The notes under the pieces were generated by a model. That model worked only from the letters and a program-made list of their open reading frames with translations. It was not told the origin of the DNA and made no database searches. Of a DNA stretch of 64,000 bases, positions 1 through 10,693 are shown piece after piece. Position 1 is the stretch's first letter; the number at the start of each line of letters is the position of its first letter. A program made the translations under genes and the position numbers. The stretch is from NCBI GenBank assembly GCA_950097015.1, contig CATNEN010000014.1:1798001-1862000 (forward strand). The letters are read 5' to 3'. This DNA is from Macrostomum hystrix (taxonomy: Eukaryota > Platyhelminthes > Macrostomidae).

Positions 1-234
1 ACCTACTTCATTGGAGACCACCGCAACATGTTCCCGCACATGTCCAACCGCGTGACCCTCACCCTGAGCGACTTCGGCAGCCAGGACGGCGGACAGGTGC
101 CGGATAATCGGGCCCTGATCTGCGGCAACGATGCCGCCATGAAGCCGCTGCTGGACTCTGGCGCTGTTGCCAAGGTACCGGCGGATCGCGAGATCGACCT
201 CAGGACCATGCGAGCTCCGGCCGGACTGGCTCAG
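1..234 (+). CDS. OGT: OGT exon a (partial)
   Basis: Frame 1 is open from the window edge, 78 codons. It ends CAG|GTGAGT, a perfect 5' splice site, in phase 0. Confidence 0.92.
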
Positions 235-1886
235 GTGAGTCCACTGCTTGTGTCTGTTTTATAGGCTTTACTGAAGGCGATATTGAAATCTCATCGTATC
301 ATTTTTTAAACTCAGGAAGGTCACAGTGCTCACGAGATTAGGGGTAGTCGGGAAGTCCTAGTCCTCAGAGATTAGGGGAACTCAGGAAGGTCATTGTGCT
401 TAAGAGATTAGGGGAACTCAAGAAGGTCATAGTACTCCAGATTAGGAGAACTCGGGAAGGTCATTGTGCTTAAGAGATTAGGAGAACCCAAGAAGGTCAT
501 AGTACTCACAGATTAGGAGAACTCGGGAAGGTCATTGTGCTTAAGAGATTAGGGGAACCCAAGAAGGTCATAGTACTCACAGATTAGGAGAACTCGGGAG
601 GGTCATTGTGCTTAAAAGATTATAGGAACTCAAGAAGGTCATAGTACTCACAGATTAGGAGAACTCGGGAAGGTCATTGTGCTTAAGAGATTAGGGGAAC
701 TCAGGAAAGTCATAGTGCTCAGAGATTCAGCTGAAGGTCATCGGGCTCACATTGATAAGGCAGGATTGATGCAGGGTTAGGGTCAGTTGTGTATTTCTAT
801 GCGCCCTGAGAAGAAACTTCGTCGATTCGCTGTAAATGACAATCCTACATCTGCGATCAATTTGGGCACCCCGCAGGCCCTTCGAGACATGGTGCAGCAG
901 TGCGCCCCGTCCCTGACGGCCGTCCTGCCCGGCATGAGCAGCCCCGTAACCCTGCTCAACGGCGCAGCCCTGGTCCAGTGCGCCCTGAAGGTGTCCACAG
1001 GTGAAGAGCAGTGCCGCGGCCTGGTTTACACCTGCCGAGCCGCCTACGGCCTGCCCGAGGATGCCATTGTGTACTGCAACTTCAACCAGCTGTACAAGAT
1101 TTGTCCGGACACTCTCAGCATGTGGTGCCAGATCCTGCGGCTGGTGCCAAACTCGGTCATGTGGCTGCTGAGGTTCCCGGTTGTTGGCGAGGCCAACATC
1201 ATCGCCACAGCGGTCAAGCACGGCATAGCAGGTTGGTGCTCAATTTATTCACTAATTAGGATATTGAGCTCAGATAAATTAAGGCTGCATCGTTGCATAC
1301 ATTCTCCACCCCTTGGACCGCCGCAGCCAATCGCATCGTGTTCTCCAACGTGGCCCCCAAAGAGGAGCACGTGCGCCGTGGCCTACTGGCCGACGTCTGC
1401 TTGGACACGCCTCTGTGCAATGGACACACCACCGGCATGGACGTCCTGTGGGCCGGCTGCCCGGTGGTCACCCTGCCCGCCGAGACCCTGGCCTCCCGCG
1501 TGGCCGCCTCCCAGCTGGTGACCCTCGGCCTGCCTGAGCTGGCTGCCAGGTCGCGGGATCAGTACGTGCGCATCGCTGCCCGCCTTGGCAACGAGCCCAG
1601 CTACCTGCGCTCCGTCCGGCGCCGGGTCTGGGCCGGCCGCAACTCCACCTGCCTGTTCGACTGCCGGCAGTACGCCAGGGACCTGGAGCGGCTGTACGAG
1701 CTGGCCTGGCAGCGGGGCCAGCGCCCAACTCAGCACGCCACGGAGCTCAACAAGCAGCCCGACTGGCACGTCGGCTGCAACTGCTCGGCCGCTGAGTCTA
1801 CCGCCGCCGCTGGCAGGAAGGAGACCGGCGACGTCTCCGCCAACGGCTGCTCGGACGCCTCGCCGCCCAGATCCACCGAGACCTGA
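1..1886 (+). CDS. OGT: O-GlcNAc transferase, C-terminal catalytic part (5' partial, three exons)
   Basis: This is the UDP-GlcNAc:protein O-GlcNAc transferase that glycosylates Ser/Thr of nuclear and cytosolic proteins. The window holds the end of the catalytic region. Coding exons are 1-234, 877-1231 and 1327-1886, in phases 0, 1 and end; joined they give 382 codons plus TGA. Diagnostic stretches are TYFIGDH (start), [58 protein letters not shown] and [12 protein letters not shown]. The Lys of LYK and the HTTGMD block correspond to UDP-binding residues known in the family and are intact. The TPR superhelix and N-terminal catalytic lobe lie upstream of the window. The segment between TYFIGDH and YGLPED (intervening region) is poorly conserved. 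The last ~45 residues form a Ser/Ala/Gly-rich tail that I do not recognise from the family. Identity is very secure; the exon joins are inferred. Confidence 0.95.
311..745. repeat. Minisatellite in OGT intron, ~35-bp units in 70-71-bp pairs
   Basis: Units share AGATTAGG, GAACTC and AAGGTCAT. Two subtypes alternate (GTCATTGTGCTTAA and GTCATAGTACTCA), so the real period is about 71 bp. The array fills most of the 642-bp intron. Confidence 0.85.
877..1231 (+). CDS. OGT: OGT exon b
   Basis: The acceptor CCCCGCAG lies just before ALRDMVQQ. The donor is GCAG|GTTGGT, leaving one base (phase 1) that is completed by CC of the next exon to give Ala. The open frame extends upstream to 787, but that part is intron: it has no similarity to the family and the acceptor restores phase 0. 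Confidence 0.9.
1327..1886 (+). CDS. OGT: OGT terminal exon
   Basis: The acceptor CCGCCGCAG follows a short (95-bp) intron. The exon carries [18 protein letters not shown] through to the C-terminus and stops at TGA 1884-1886. Confidence 0.92.
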
Positions 1887-3190
1887 TTGATGCCCCGACA
1901 GCCCTGAAGGACTGGAATTAGCCGGTCCCTCCTGTCAGTTTAAGTCTGCCTGCCCGTGTGTTTATTTGCTTTGCTCTGTTGCTCTCTCCGCGTCTCTGCG
2001 CTTGGCTGTTGGCCACTCTTCAGACAGTGTAGATGATGGTTCAAATGAAATACATTCAGTTAATCAGCACAGCTAAGACGCGGAGAATCGCTTTCAGCGT
2101 CAATAGCAAACCCATCGGTGGCAAGCTAGAACACCGCCTAGATTCAGCTAGAGAGTTTATTGTTCTTATCGATTGCCATTGCGCACCTCGTCATTCTCGC
2201 ACCGGCACATTCACTAATCCATTCACGCACTAACTAGCTCACTCACTCTGTACTCTGTTGGTGAATGCTGCTTTTCTATCTTCTCTTTCAGTGTCTGTTG
2301 TTTGTTGTCGTGTAGCCTAGCCGACCCCTTCCTGTTGGAATCGTATTAGACTCGTGGCATCACTTCTGCTATAATTGTGCTCATGATTATCCGTTTGGGA
2401 CGCCGGCTGTCTCAATGGAGGGGCCCAACTTTGTCGCTTTGAGGAAATAATGGTCTATGGTCCAAACTGTGGATATTGCTCCTATCACAATAACTGCCAT
2501 CGAAGTGGGCCCCTTTTTGAATAGCCTTTTTGCGCGTCTGGCTTTCATTTTTCTTAATTATTGTTTTATTATTCAATGGGTGAATGTTGCTCATATCGGG
2601 CTGCTGCTGCTGCTGCTGCTGCCGCACCGGCAGTGCCTTGTGGGCGGTTAGCTCAATGCCGCATGCTGGCCCAGGGCGCAGGGATTTTCACCTGTGCAAT
2701 TGAAGCTCTGCCGCCTTCATGCCAGCCACTCCCAGCAGTAGCACCGGCTTGTCCAAGTAACCAATACCTGTCTATATATCTATTTATTGCTTACCTCTCG
2801 GCTGCCTTGCATCGAGTTACTCCGAGTTACTTATTTAACATGCCAGCTTCACACTGCCGCATGCTCATGTCCTCCTGTTTTCTCCATTATTAGACTATAA
2901 TGCCCTGCTTTAGCTATTAGATTTGAATATTTCAGTCGTTGGCTACACAACTGTTTCCTTGGTATCCACTTTCTATGCGTTTCTACTTCCCAGGTCAACC
3001 TGCGGCTCAGTTCGAGTCAGCATCTTGCTAACCGATTGATTGATTGATTTATTTACCTATAACTCGATTCACTAATCGGCTCTCTGCTTTTAGTGCTTGC
3101 TTTTTCTGTTTGTTTTTAATTCAGCTTCAGTTGTTTCCTTTCGTTATTTTCTATCATCCAGCTAGCTCGCTGTTTATTTAACAATAAATT
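1887..3190 (+). other. OGT 3' UTR and flank with candidate poly(A) signal
   Basis: No coding exon is visible. The stretch includes a (CTG)n run near 2600. The first plain AATAAA I find downstream of the stop is at 3183-3188. A 1.3-kb 3' UTR is possible but unproven; a non-canonical earlier site could be used. Confidence 0.35.
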
Positions 3191-3921
3191 CGGATATTTA
3201 TTTATTTCCTTGTCCCTTGCACTTTATTCATGCACGATTAACCCCCTCATCACCTTCGAAGTGTGGTTGCTGTAATTCAGTCATCAGTCTGATTATATAT
3301 TATCTGCATATACATATAATCACCTGGCTGCTTCTCAGCCTTCTACACACGTGTGTCCGGCATATTATATTTTCCGCATATTAATCCGTGGATACCGAAA
3401 TAATAACTTTACCGTGACTGCCTTAAATTTGTATCTTTTACTACAATGCAGATAGGTTTTATGCTCATGCTGAAATCCTGAAAATCACTAGAAGCACTTT
3501 ATAACTCTAAAAATGATGCCCGTCAGAATGTCAAAAGGCAAGTACAAGTGTATTTTTAAACTCTACTCAGTATATGCAATAAAACATAAAAATTAGATTT
3601 TAACCTCTAATTTACGTCGGAAGAGATAGCACAGTAGAAACATTCCCATTAAGGGCTAGATAAAGCCTCATCAGTCACGACGCGTGTGTGTCTTTAAGAG
3701 TCTGAAGCGTTAAACTTAAGCTATGATCTGCAATTGGTTTCGAAGATACAAAAAATTCAAACAAACTAATAATGCTTAACTTATTCGCATAGGGCCGGAT
3801 TCTCTGTGATGCATCAAGTGTTTTATATACGTTTAGGTTTGTATTTAAGAGGTTTAAATTGTTTTTTTATTCAAAATCATTATAGCATTTTTAATTTCGA
3901 CGTTTTTAGCAATATAAATCT
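3191..3921. other. AT-rich intergenic DNA, nothing recognised
   Basis: No long frame, RNA gene or repeat array is visible. The last bases form the left copy of the target duplication of the adjacent transposon. Confidence 0.5.
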
Positions 3922-3930
3922 GTAAATCTG
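3922..3930. repeat. Target-site duplication, left copy
   Basis: GTAAATCTG directly abuts the left inverted terminus (ACGTGTTAAT). The same 9-mer follows the right terminus. A preceding T would allow a 10-bp match, but then the two termini lose symmetry. Confidence 0.8.
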
Positions 3931-4160
3931 ACGTGTTAATTTCCCGATTGACATTCACATTCACATTCACATTCAAACAAGAGTATTGTAACTTAAAAAA
4001 TAACCATTCAATTACAGCGAAACTTACAAGATCTTCTGATGCAACTAAGATAACGTTCCAAAATAAATATAATTTATTTTTGTCAATGCATAAAAGAATT
4101 ACACAGCTTTGAAGTTTGTTCCTATCTCCGCAGTGTATATTCTTGTACTTTCAAAAAGTA
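3931..4160 (+). repeat. Left terminal inverted segment (230 bp)
   Basis: Inverted match to 10455-10684. Near the tip it contains a short hexamer run (ACATTC)n. Its inner part (TTACAAGATCTTCTGATGCA, then TATCTCCGCAGTGTAT) resembles the 177-bp array unit, so the array probably arose from the terminus. Confidence 0.85.
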
Positions 4161-7100
4161 ACTTCTACTGCATCAATCGCAATGAAAATTTACAAAACCT
4201 CTGATGCAATCGAGTTGATTGGATGTGTAAAATTTCAGACTGATTCATGAAAGCGTCTGCGGGTTATTCAATTTTAAAGTGTGTTTCGTATCTCCGTAGT
4301 GTATTTTTGGGAGCCAGCTTGACATTCGCAGGCAGACACTTCTACTGCATCAATCGCAATGAAAATTTACAAAACCTCTGATGCAATCGAGTTGATTGGA
4401 TGTGTAAAATTTCAGGCTGATTCATGAAAGCGTCTGCGGGTTATTCAATGTTAAAGTGTGTTCGTATCTCCGTAGTGTATTTTTGGGAGCCAGCTTGACA
4501 TTCGCGGGCAGACACTTCTACTGCATCAATCGCAATGAAAATTTACAAAACCTCTGATGCAATCGAGTTGATTGGATGTGTAAAATTTCAGGCTGATTCA
4601 TGAAAGCGTCTGCGGGTTATTCAATGTTAAAGTGTGTTTCGTATCTCCGTTGTGTATTTTTGGGAGCCAGCTTGACATTCGCAGGCAGACACTTCTACTG
4701 CATCGATCGCAATGAAAATTTACAAAACCTCTGATGCAATCGAGTTGATTGGATGTGTAAAATTTCAGACTGATTCATGAAAGCGTCTGCGGGTTATTCA
4801 ATGTTAAAGTGTGTTTCGTATCTCGTAGTGTATTTTTGGGAGCCAGCTTGACATTCGCGGGCAGACACTTCTACTGCCTCAATCGCAATGCAAATTTACA
4901 AAACCTCTGATGCAATCGAGTTGATTGGATGTGTAAAATTTCAGACTGATTCATGAAAGCGTCTGCGGGTTATTCAATGTTAAAGTGTGTTTCGTATCTC
5001 CGTAGTGTATTTTTGGGAGCCAGCTTGACATTCGCAGGCAGACACTTCTACTGCATCAATCGCAATGAAAATTTACAAAACCTCTGATGCAATCGAGTTG
5101 ATTGGATGTGTAAAATTTCAGGCTGATTCATGAAAGCGTCTGCGGGTTATTCAATGTTAAAGTGTGTTCGTATCTCCGTAGTGTATTTTTGGGAGCCAGC
5201 TTGACATTCGCAGGCAGACACTTCTACTGCATCAATCGCAATGAAAATTTACAAAACCTCTGATGCAATCGAGTTGATTGGATGTGTAAAATTTCAGACT
5301 GATTCATGAAAGCGTCTGCGGGTTATTCAATGTTAAAGTGTGTTTCGTATCTCCGTAGTGTATTTTTGGGAGCCAGCTTGACATTCGCAGGCAGACACTT
5401 CTACTGCATCGATCGCAATGAAAATTTACAAAACCTCTGATGCAATCGAGTTGATTGGATGTGTAAAATTTCAGACTGATTCATGAAAGCGTCTGCGGGT
5501 TATTCAATGTTAAAGTGTGTTTCGTATCTCCGTAGTGTATTTTTGGGAGCCAGCTTGACATTCGCAGGCAGACACTTCTACTGCATCAATCGCAATGAAA
5601 ATTTACAAAACCTCTGATGCAATCGAGTTGATTGGATGTGTAAAATTTCAGGCTGATTCATGAAAGCGTCTGCGGGTTATTCAATGTTAAAGTGTGTTCG
5701 TATCTCCGTAGTGTATTTTTGGGAGCCAGCTTGACATTCGCGGGCAGACACTTCTACTGCATCAATCGCAATGAAAATTTACAAAACCTCTGATGCAATC
5801 GAGTTGATTGGATGTGTAAAATTTCAGGCTGATTCATGAAAGCGTCTGCGGGTTATTCAATGTTAAAGTGTGTTTCGTATCTCCGTTGTGTATTTTTGGG
5901 AGCCAGCTTGACATTCGCAGGCAGACACTTCTACTGCATCGATCGCAATGAAAATTTACAAAACCTCTGATGCAATCGAGTTGATTGGATGTGTAAAATT
6001 TCAGACTGATTCATGAAAGCGTCTGCGGGTTATTCAATGTTAAAGTGTGTTTCGTATCTCGTAGTGTATTTTTGGGAGCCAGCTTGACATTCGCGGGCAG
6101 ACACTTCTACTGCCTCAATCGCAATGCAAATTTACAAAACCTCTGATGCAATCGAGTTGATTGGATGTGTAAAATTTCAGACTGATTCATGAAAGCGTCT
6201 GCGGGTTATTCAATGTTAAAGTGTGTTTCGTATCTCCGTAGTGTATTTTTGGGAGCCAGCTTGACATTCGCAGGCAGACACTTCTACTGCATCAATCGCA
6301 ATGAAAATTTACAAAACCTCTGATGCAATCGAGTTGATTGGATGTGTAAAATTTCAGGCTGATTCATGAAAGCGTCTGCGGGTTATTCAATGTTAAAGTG
6401 TGTTCGTATCTCCGTAGTGTATTTTTGGGAGCCAGCTTGACATTCGCAGGCAGACACTTCTACTGCATCAATCGCAATGAAAATTTACAAAACCTCTGAT
6501 GCAATCGAGTTGATTGGATGTGTAAAATTTCAGACTGATTCATGAAAGCGTCTGCGGGTTATTCAATGTTAAAGTGTGTTTCGTATCTCCGTAGTGTATT
6601 TTTGGGAGCCAGCTTGACATTCGCAGGCAGACACTTCTACTGCATCGATCGCAATGAAAATTTACAAAACCTCTGATGCAATCGAGTTGATTGGATGTGT
6701 AAAATTTCAGACTGATTCATGAAAGCGTCTGCGGGTTATTCAATGTTAAAGTGTGTTTCGTATCTCCGTAGTGTATTTTTGGGAGCCAGCTTGACATTCG
6801 CGGGCAGACACTTCTACTGCCTCAATCGCAATGCAAATTTACAAAACCTCTGATGCAATCGAGTTGATTGGATGTGTAAAATTTCAGACTGATTCATGAA
6901 AGCGTCTGCGGGTTATTCAATGTTAAAGTGTGTTTCGTATCTCCGTAGTGTATTTTTGGGAGCCAGCTTGACATTCGCAGGCAGACACTTCTACTGCATC
7001 AATCGCAATGAAAATTTACAAAACCTCTGATGCAATCGAGTTGATTGGATGTGTAAAATTTCAGGCTGATTCATGAAAGCGTCTGCGGGTTATTCAATGT

Positions 7101-7325
7101 TAAAGTGTGTTCGTATCTCCGTAGTGTATTTTTGGGAGCCAGCTTGACATTCGCGGGCAGACACTTCTACTGCATCAATCGCAATGAAAATTTACAAAAC
7201 CTCTGATGCAATCGAGTTGATTGGATGTGTAAAATTTCAGGCTGATTCATGAAAGCGTCTGCGGGTTATTCAATGTTAAAGTGTGTTTCGTATCTCCGTT
7301 GTGTATTTTTGGGAGCCAGTGCAGC
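4161..7325 (+). repeat. Left tandem array, 18 units of 176-177 bp with 7-unit higher-order structure
   Basis: Units begin ACTTCTACTG at 4161, 4338, 4514, 4691, 4867, 5044, 5219 and so on to 7161. Diagnostic variants (CATCGATCGC or CCTCAATCGC; CAGACTG or CAGGCTG; GTGTTCG or GTGTTTCG; CCGTTG; CTCGTAG; GCAGGC or GCGGGC) give the order X-ABCDEFG-ABCDEFG'-D-A-B. The seven-unit block (~1,237 bp) is present twice. The last unit degenerates near 7320. Confidence 0.92.
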
Positions 7326-7490
7326 TTGACATCAGCTCGCAATGAATTCAAGGCAATTGATCTTCGCGGGCATATAAATCAGCCTGTGTAGTTTTTTTAC
7401 AGTAAAAGAGGGGCTGTGTGATTTAATGAGAATTTTTTAGTGTTGAGTTGTTTAAGTGTCTTATTGTAGTATTTTTGAACGAATAAATCA
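7326..7490. other. Internal AT-rich segment of the Foldback-like element
   Basis: About 165 bp of unique AT-rich DNA lie between the left array and the retrotransposon fragment. No frame of interest. It could be original core sequence of the transposon or the broken edge of the nested element. Confidence 0.4.
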
Positions 7491-8573
7491 GTTTTCGCCC
7501 TGCTGAAGTTTCCCAACCGACAATTCTTGGCCAGATGACCTGGCTAGTTGCACGCGTAGCAACGCCTTGGACCAACAGTCATCGCTGCTGTGCTCGGTGG
7601 CGGTTGCTGCATCCTTCCGACGCGACTAGGACACTCACGCGCTAGGTGGCCGACGTCTCCGCACTGAAAGCAAGCACCATGCTGCCTCTGCTGTTGCTCT
7701 GCTAGACGACTAGGGGTCGCGGCGTACGCGCAGGCCCCCCTGTCTCCTAGCAACCCGGGCCCCGGGCCGCGCGGACGCGCAGACCCAGCAGGCGACGGTG
7801 CAGCAGACTGTCGAGGAGGCGGCGTCTGGCTCAGCCGCTTCAGTTGGTCTTCCAGCTCACGGATCCGCTGCTGAAGCGCTCCAAAACCTTTTGAACTGGC
7901 GGCTCTGGTGTCCACGGCAGCCACACCTGATGTCGTCTTCCTGGAGGTCTGGTCCGAGCCTGACGTCTTGGCGGCTAGAGTAGCTGCCTCCTTTCGTCGA
8001 ACGCAACGCACAGCCTCAGCGAGAGTAGCAGGCTGTTGAAGGATCACGTACTCCTTGACGCTCTCAGTAGCCTTAATGCCCTTCTTGAATCTGTCCCTTG
8101 CAAAACTGTTGACAATCTCAGCGGGCAGCTCGTCTTCAGGGTAGGCATTCCTCGCCAGCTCCAGCAGTGCATCGGCGTATGCCTCGTAGGTCTCGCCCTC
8201 CTTCTGCACTCGTGACTCCAGCTCCATCCGGTAATCTTCAGTCGTGCGGTGCTGCTGAAACCTTTCCAACAGAGCGTCCGTAAACTCCTGATATTCCAGA
8301 TCCTCACCCAGCTTGATTCTCCACCGCTGCAAATGCTGTATTCAAATCCAAGAAGCTAAGCAGGTGCGGCCTTCGAGCGGCCTCCGCAATCTGCGCAGCA
8401 TCACAATAAGCGTTGAACTTCTGCAACCACAGGCGAAAGTTGCCTCCACTAGAATACTTCGGCGGCTTCGCTGGCCTCTGGACATTCTGCGCTGCATTTA
8501 TCTCCTGCTGCAAGGTCCGACGCACCGAAGCAGTCATCAGCTCCACGAGGCGATTCACTCCTTCGTCTCCCAT
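7491..8573 (-). pseudogene. gag pseudogene of the nested LTR element
   Basis: ATG at 8573-8571 opens a gag-like protein: a matrix/capsid-type helical region, a coiled-coil-like segment (LQQRIRELEDQLKRL), then the zinc knuckle CFQCGDVGHLAREC (CX2CX4HX4C). The frame breaks once around 8304-8335, where the upstream frame ends and the downstream frame takes over. A TAG at 7546-7544 interrupts a second knuckle of which both flanks (CYACN and PGHLAKNC) remain. Two lesions make it non-functional. Confidence 0.82.
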
Positions 8574-8737
8574 GACGACAACAAAATCCTCGAATCACAA
8601 GATAAAAAATCTCACGGCAACAACAAAGCACTGACAAAAGTCCTAGAAAACACCCCTCCTGAACAGAATCCCTAAGCTAATTAACACATGGGGTCGAGGA
8701 TCCTAACAGGCACGAACTATCCTGGTCACGACACCAA

Positions 8738-9459
8738 TGTTGTGTCCCGAGACGGGCCAGCCGGCTTCGCCTCTCGCTCAGGACGAGCAGGGAGGTTCAG
8801 CACTTCCGTCCTACTATGTGTCGGCCTACTGTCGCACTAGACGCACAGGCAGTAAGCCGGCAACCAAGGTCGCAACGAATGCACAGGCCCTGGCGACAAA
8901 GTCCTAGTGACTGAACCCGAAAAGACAGAGGCAGACGACACTTACGTAGGCTTGCAGTGCGGGTTTGCGCTCGGGAGAGCTGGCTGAGTTGATGTATTTT
9001 GTCTGGTAGGCGGTGGTTGGGGTGCTCAACAAAACAAAACAGTCACGTCCGAGGGGGACGAGCGCGCGCACGCCAATAAATAAGACCTGCTCACCCAGGG
9101 TGAGCAGGGTAATACCCGATCACGGCTAAGCTGCAGGGTAGAGAGAGAAAGTAAGAGACAGTAAGAGAGAGAACCAGTCGCAGCCTCGCCAATCACGCAG
9201 GGTCAATAAGACAACTGGGCGAGCCGCGAACCAATGAGAGGGCAGGAACGGAAGATGACAATAACCGGGGGTACCCAACGTCTTAGCTCAACCAATCAGA
9301 CGCCAGGGGTGAGAGAAATTGATAGGCAGGCAGGCGCAGAGCAAGAAAGGGGCAGGGGGGGGGGCGACTCAAAGTGCAACGCGACTGTGAAAGTGCACCG
9401 AAAAATACAGTACATAGAAACTATTAAATACAGTACATAGAAACTATTAAATCACAACA
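8738..9459 (-). repeat. LTR of the nested element
   Basis: Bounded by the 7-bp inverted repeat TGTTGTG/CACAACA with canonical TG..CA ends. The first bases after it on the minus strand (TTGGTGTCGTGACCAGG) are where a primer-binding site is expected; I cannot name the tRNA. A 23-bp direct duplication lies near its 5' end (about 9403-9449). Confidence 0.75.
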
Positions 9460-9460
9460 C

Positions 9461-10454
9461 ATTGAATAACCCGCAGACGCTTTTCATGAATCAGTCTGAA
9501 ATTTTACACATCCAATCAACTCGATTGCATCAGAGGTTTTGTAAATTTTCATTGCGATTGAGGCAGTAGAAGTGTCTGCCTGCGAATGTCAAGCTGGCTC
9601 CCAAAAATACACTACGGAGATACGAAACACACTTTAACATTGAATAACCCGCAGACGCTTTCATGAATCAGTCTGAAATTTTACACATCCAATCAACTCG
9701 ATTGCATCAGAGGTTTTGTAAATTTTCATTGCGATCGATGCAGTAGAAGTGTCTGCCTGCGAATGTCAAGCTGGCTCCCAAAAATACACTACGGAGATAC
9801 GAACACACTTTAACATTGAATAACCCGCAGACGCTTTCATGAATCAGTCTGAAATTTTACACATCCAATCAACTCGATTGCATCAGAGGTTTTGTAAATT
9901 TTCATTGCGATTGATGCAGTAGAAGTGTCTGCCTGCGAATGTCAAGCTGGCTCCCAAAAATACACTACGGAGATACGAACACACTTTAACATTGAATAAC
10001 CCGCAGACGCTTTCATGAATCAGTCTGAAATTTTACACATCCAATCAACTCGATTGCATCAGAGGTTTTGTAAATTTTCATTGCGATTGATGCAGTAGAA
10101 GTGTCTGCCTGCGAATGTCAAGCTGGCTCCCAAAAATACACTACGGAGATACGAACACACTTTAACATTGAATAACCCGCAGACGCTTTCATGAATCAGC
10201 CTGAAATTTTACACATCCAATCAACTCGATTGCATCAGAGGTTTTGTAAATTTTCATTGCGATTGATGCAGTAGAAGTGTCTGCCTGCGAATGTCAAGCT
10301 GGCTCCCAAAAATACACTACGGAGATACGAACACACTTTAACATTGAATAACCCGCAGACGCTTTCATGAATCAGCCTGAAATTTTACACATCCAATCAA
10401 CTCGATTGCATCAGAGGTTTTGTAAATTTTCACTGCGATTGATGCAGTAGAAGT
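9461..10454 (-). repeat. Right tandem array, about 5.6 units of 177 bp, inverted relative to the left array
   Basis: The same unit as 4161-7325 on the opposite strand. It starts abruptly inside a unit (ATTGAATAACCCGCAGACGC) one base after the nested LTR and ends at the right terminal segment. It is far shorter than the left array (about 1.0 against 3.2 kb). Confidence 0.9.
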
Positions 10455-10684
10455 TACTTTTTGAAAGTACAAGAATATACACTGCGGAGATAGGAACAAA
10501 CTTCAAAGCAGAGTAATTCTTTTATGCATTGACAAAAATAAATTATATTTATTTTGGAACGTTATCTTAATTGCATCAGAAGATCTTGTAAGTTTCGCTG
10601 TAATTGAGTGGTTATTTTTTAAGTTACAATACTCTTGTTTGAATGTGAATGTGAATGTGAATGTCAATCGGGAAATTAATACGT
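10455..10684 (-). repeat. Right terminal inverted segment (230 bp)
   Basis: Inverted partner of 3931-4160 with about six mismatches. Confidence 0.85.
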
Positions 10685-10693
10685 GTAAATCTG
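10685..10693. repeat. Target-site duplication, right copy
   Basis: GTAAATCTG directly follows ATTAATACGT, the inverted form of the left end. Confidence 0.8.

Larger units (their letters stand above)
7491..9459 (-). mobile_element. Nested LTR retrotransposon fragment (5' LTR plus broken gag)
   Basis: On the minus strand, a 722-bp LTR (9459 down to 8738) is followed by leader and gag, then the element stops. No pol and no second LTR are present, so at least the 3' two thirds are lost. It lies between the two inverted arrays of the Foldback-like element. Either it inserted there and was then deleted, or it was captured as the core. The lineage cannot be fixed from gag alone. Confidence 0.8.
3931..10684. 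mobile_element. Foldback-like transposon with tandem-repeat terminal inverted arms
   Basis: The outer 230 bp on each side (3931-4160 and 10455-10684) are inverted copies of one another, about 97 percent identical by eye (roughly six differences). Each continues inward into a tandem array of 176-177-bp units, also in inverted orientation. The whole 6,754-bp unit is flanked by the perfect direct 9-mer GTAAATCTG at 3922-3930 and 10685-10693. Inverted arms built from tandem repeats plus a 9-bp target duplication are the hallmarks of Foldback elements; 9-bp duplications also occur in Mutator-like elements. No transposase is visible. The middle (7326-9459) holds about 170 bp of AT-rich DNA and a fragment of an LTR retrotransposon, so this copy is non-autonomous. 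The class assignment rests on structure, not on protein similarity. Confidence 0.82.

Noticed and set aside
787-876. Coding extension upstream of OGT exon b
   Set aside because: Open by chance; the acceptor at 876 gives phase 0 with exon a and family similarity starts after it.
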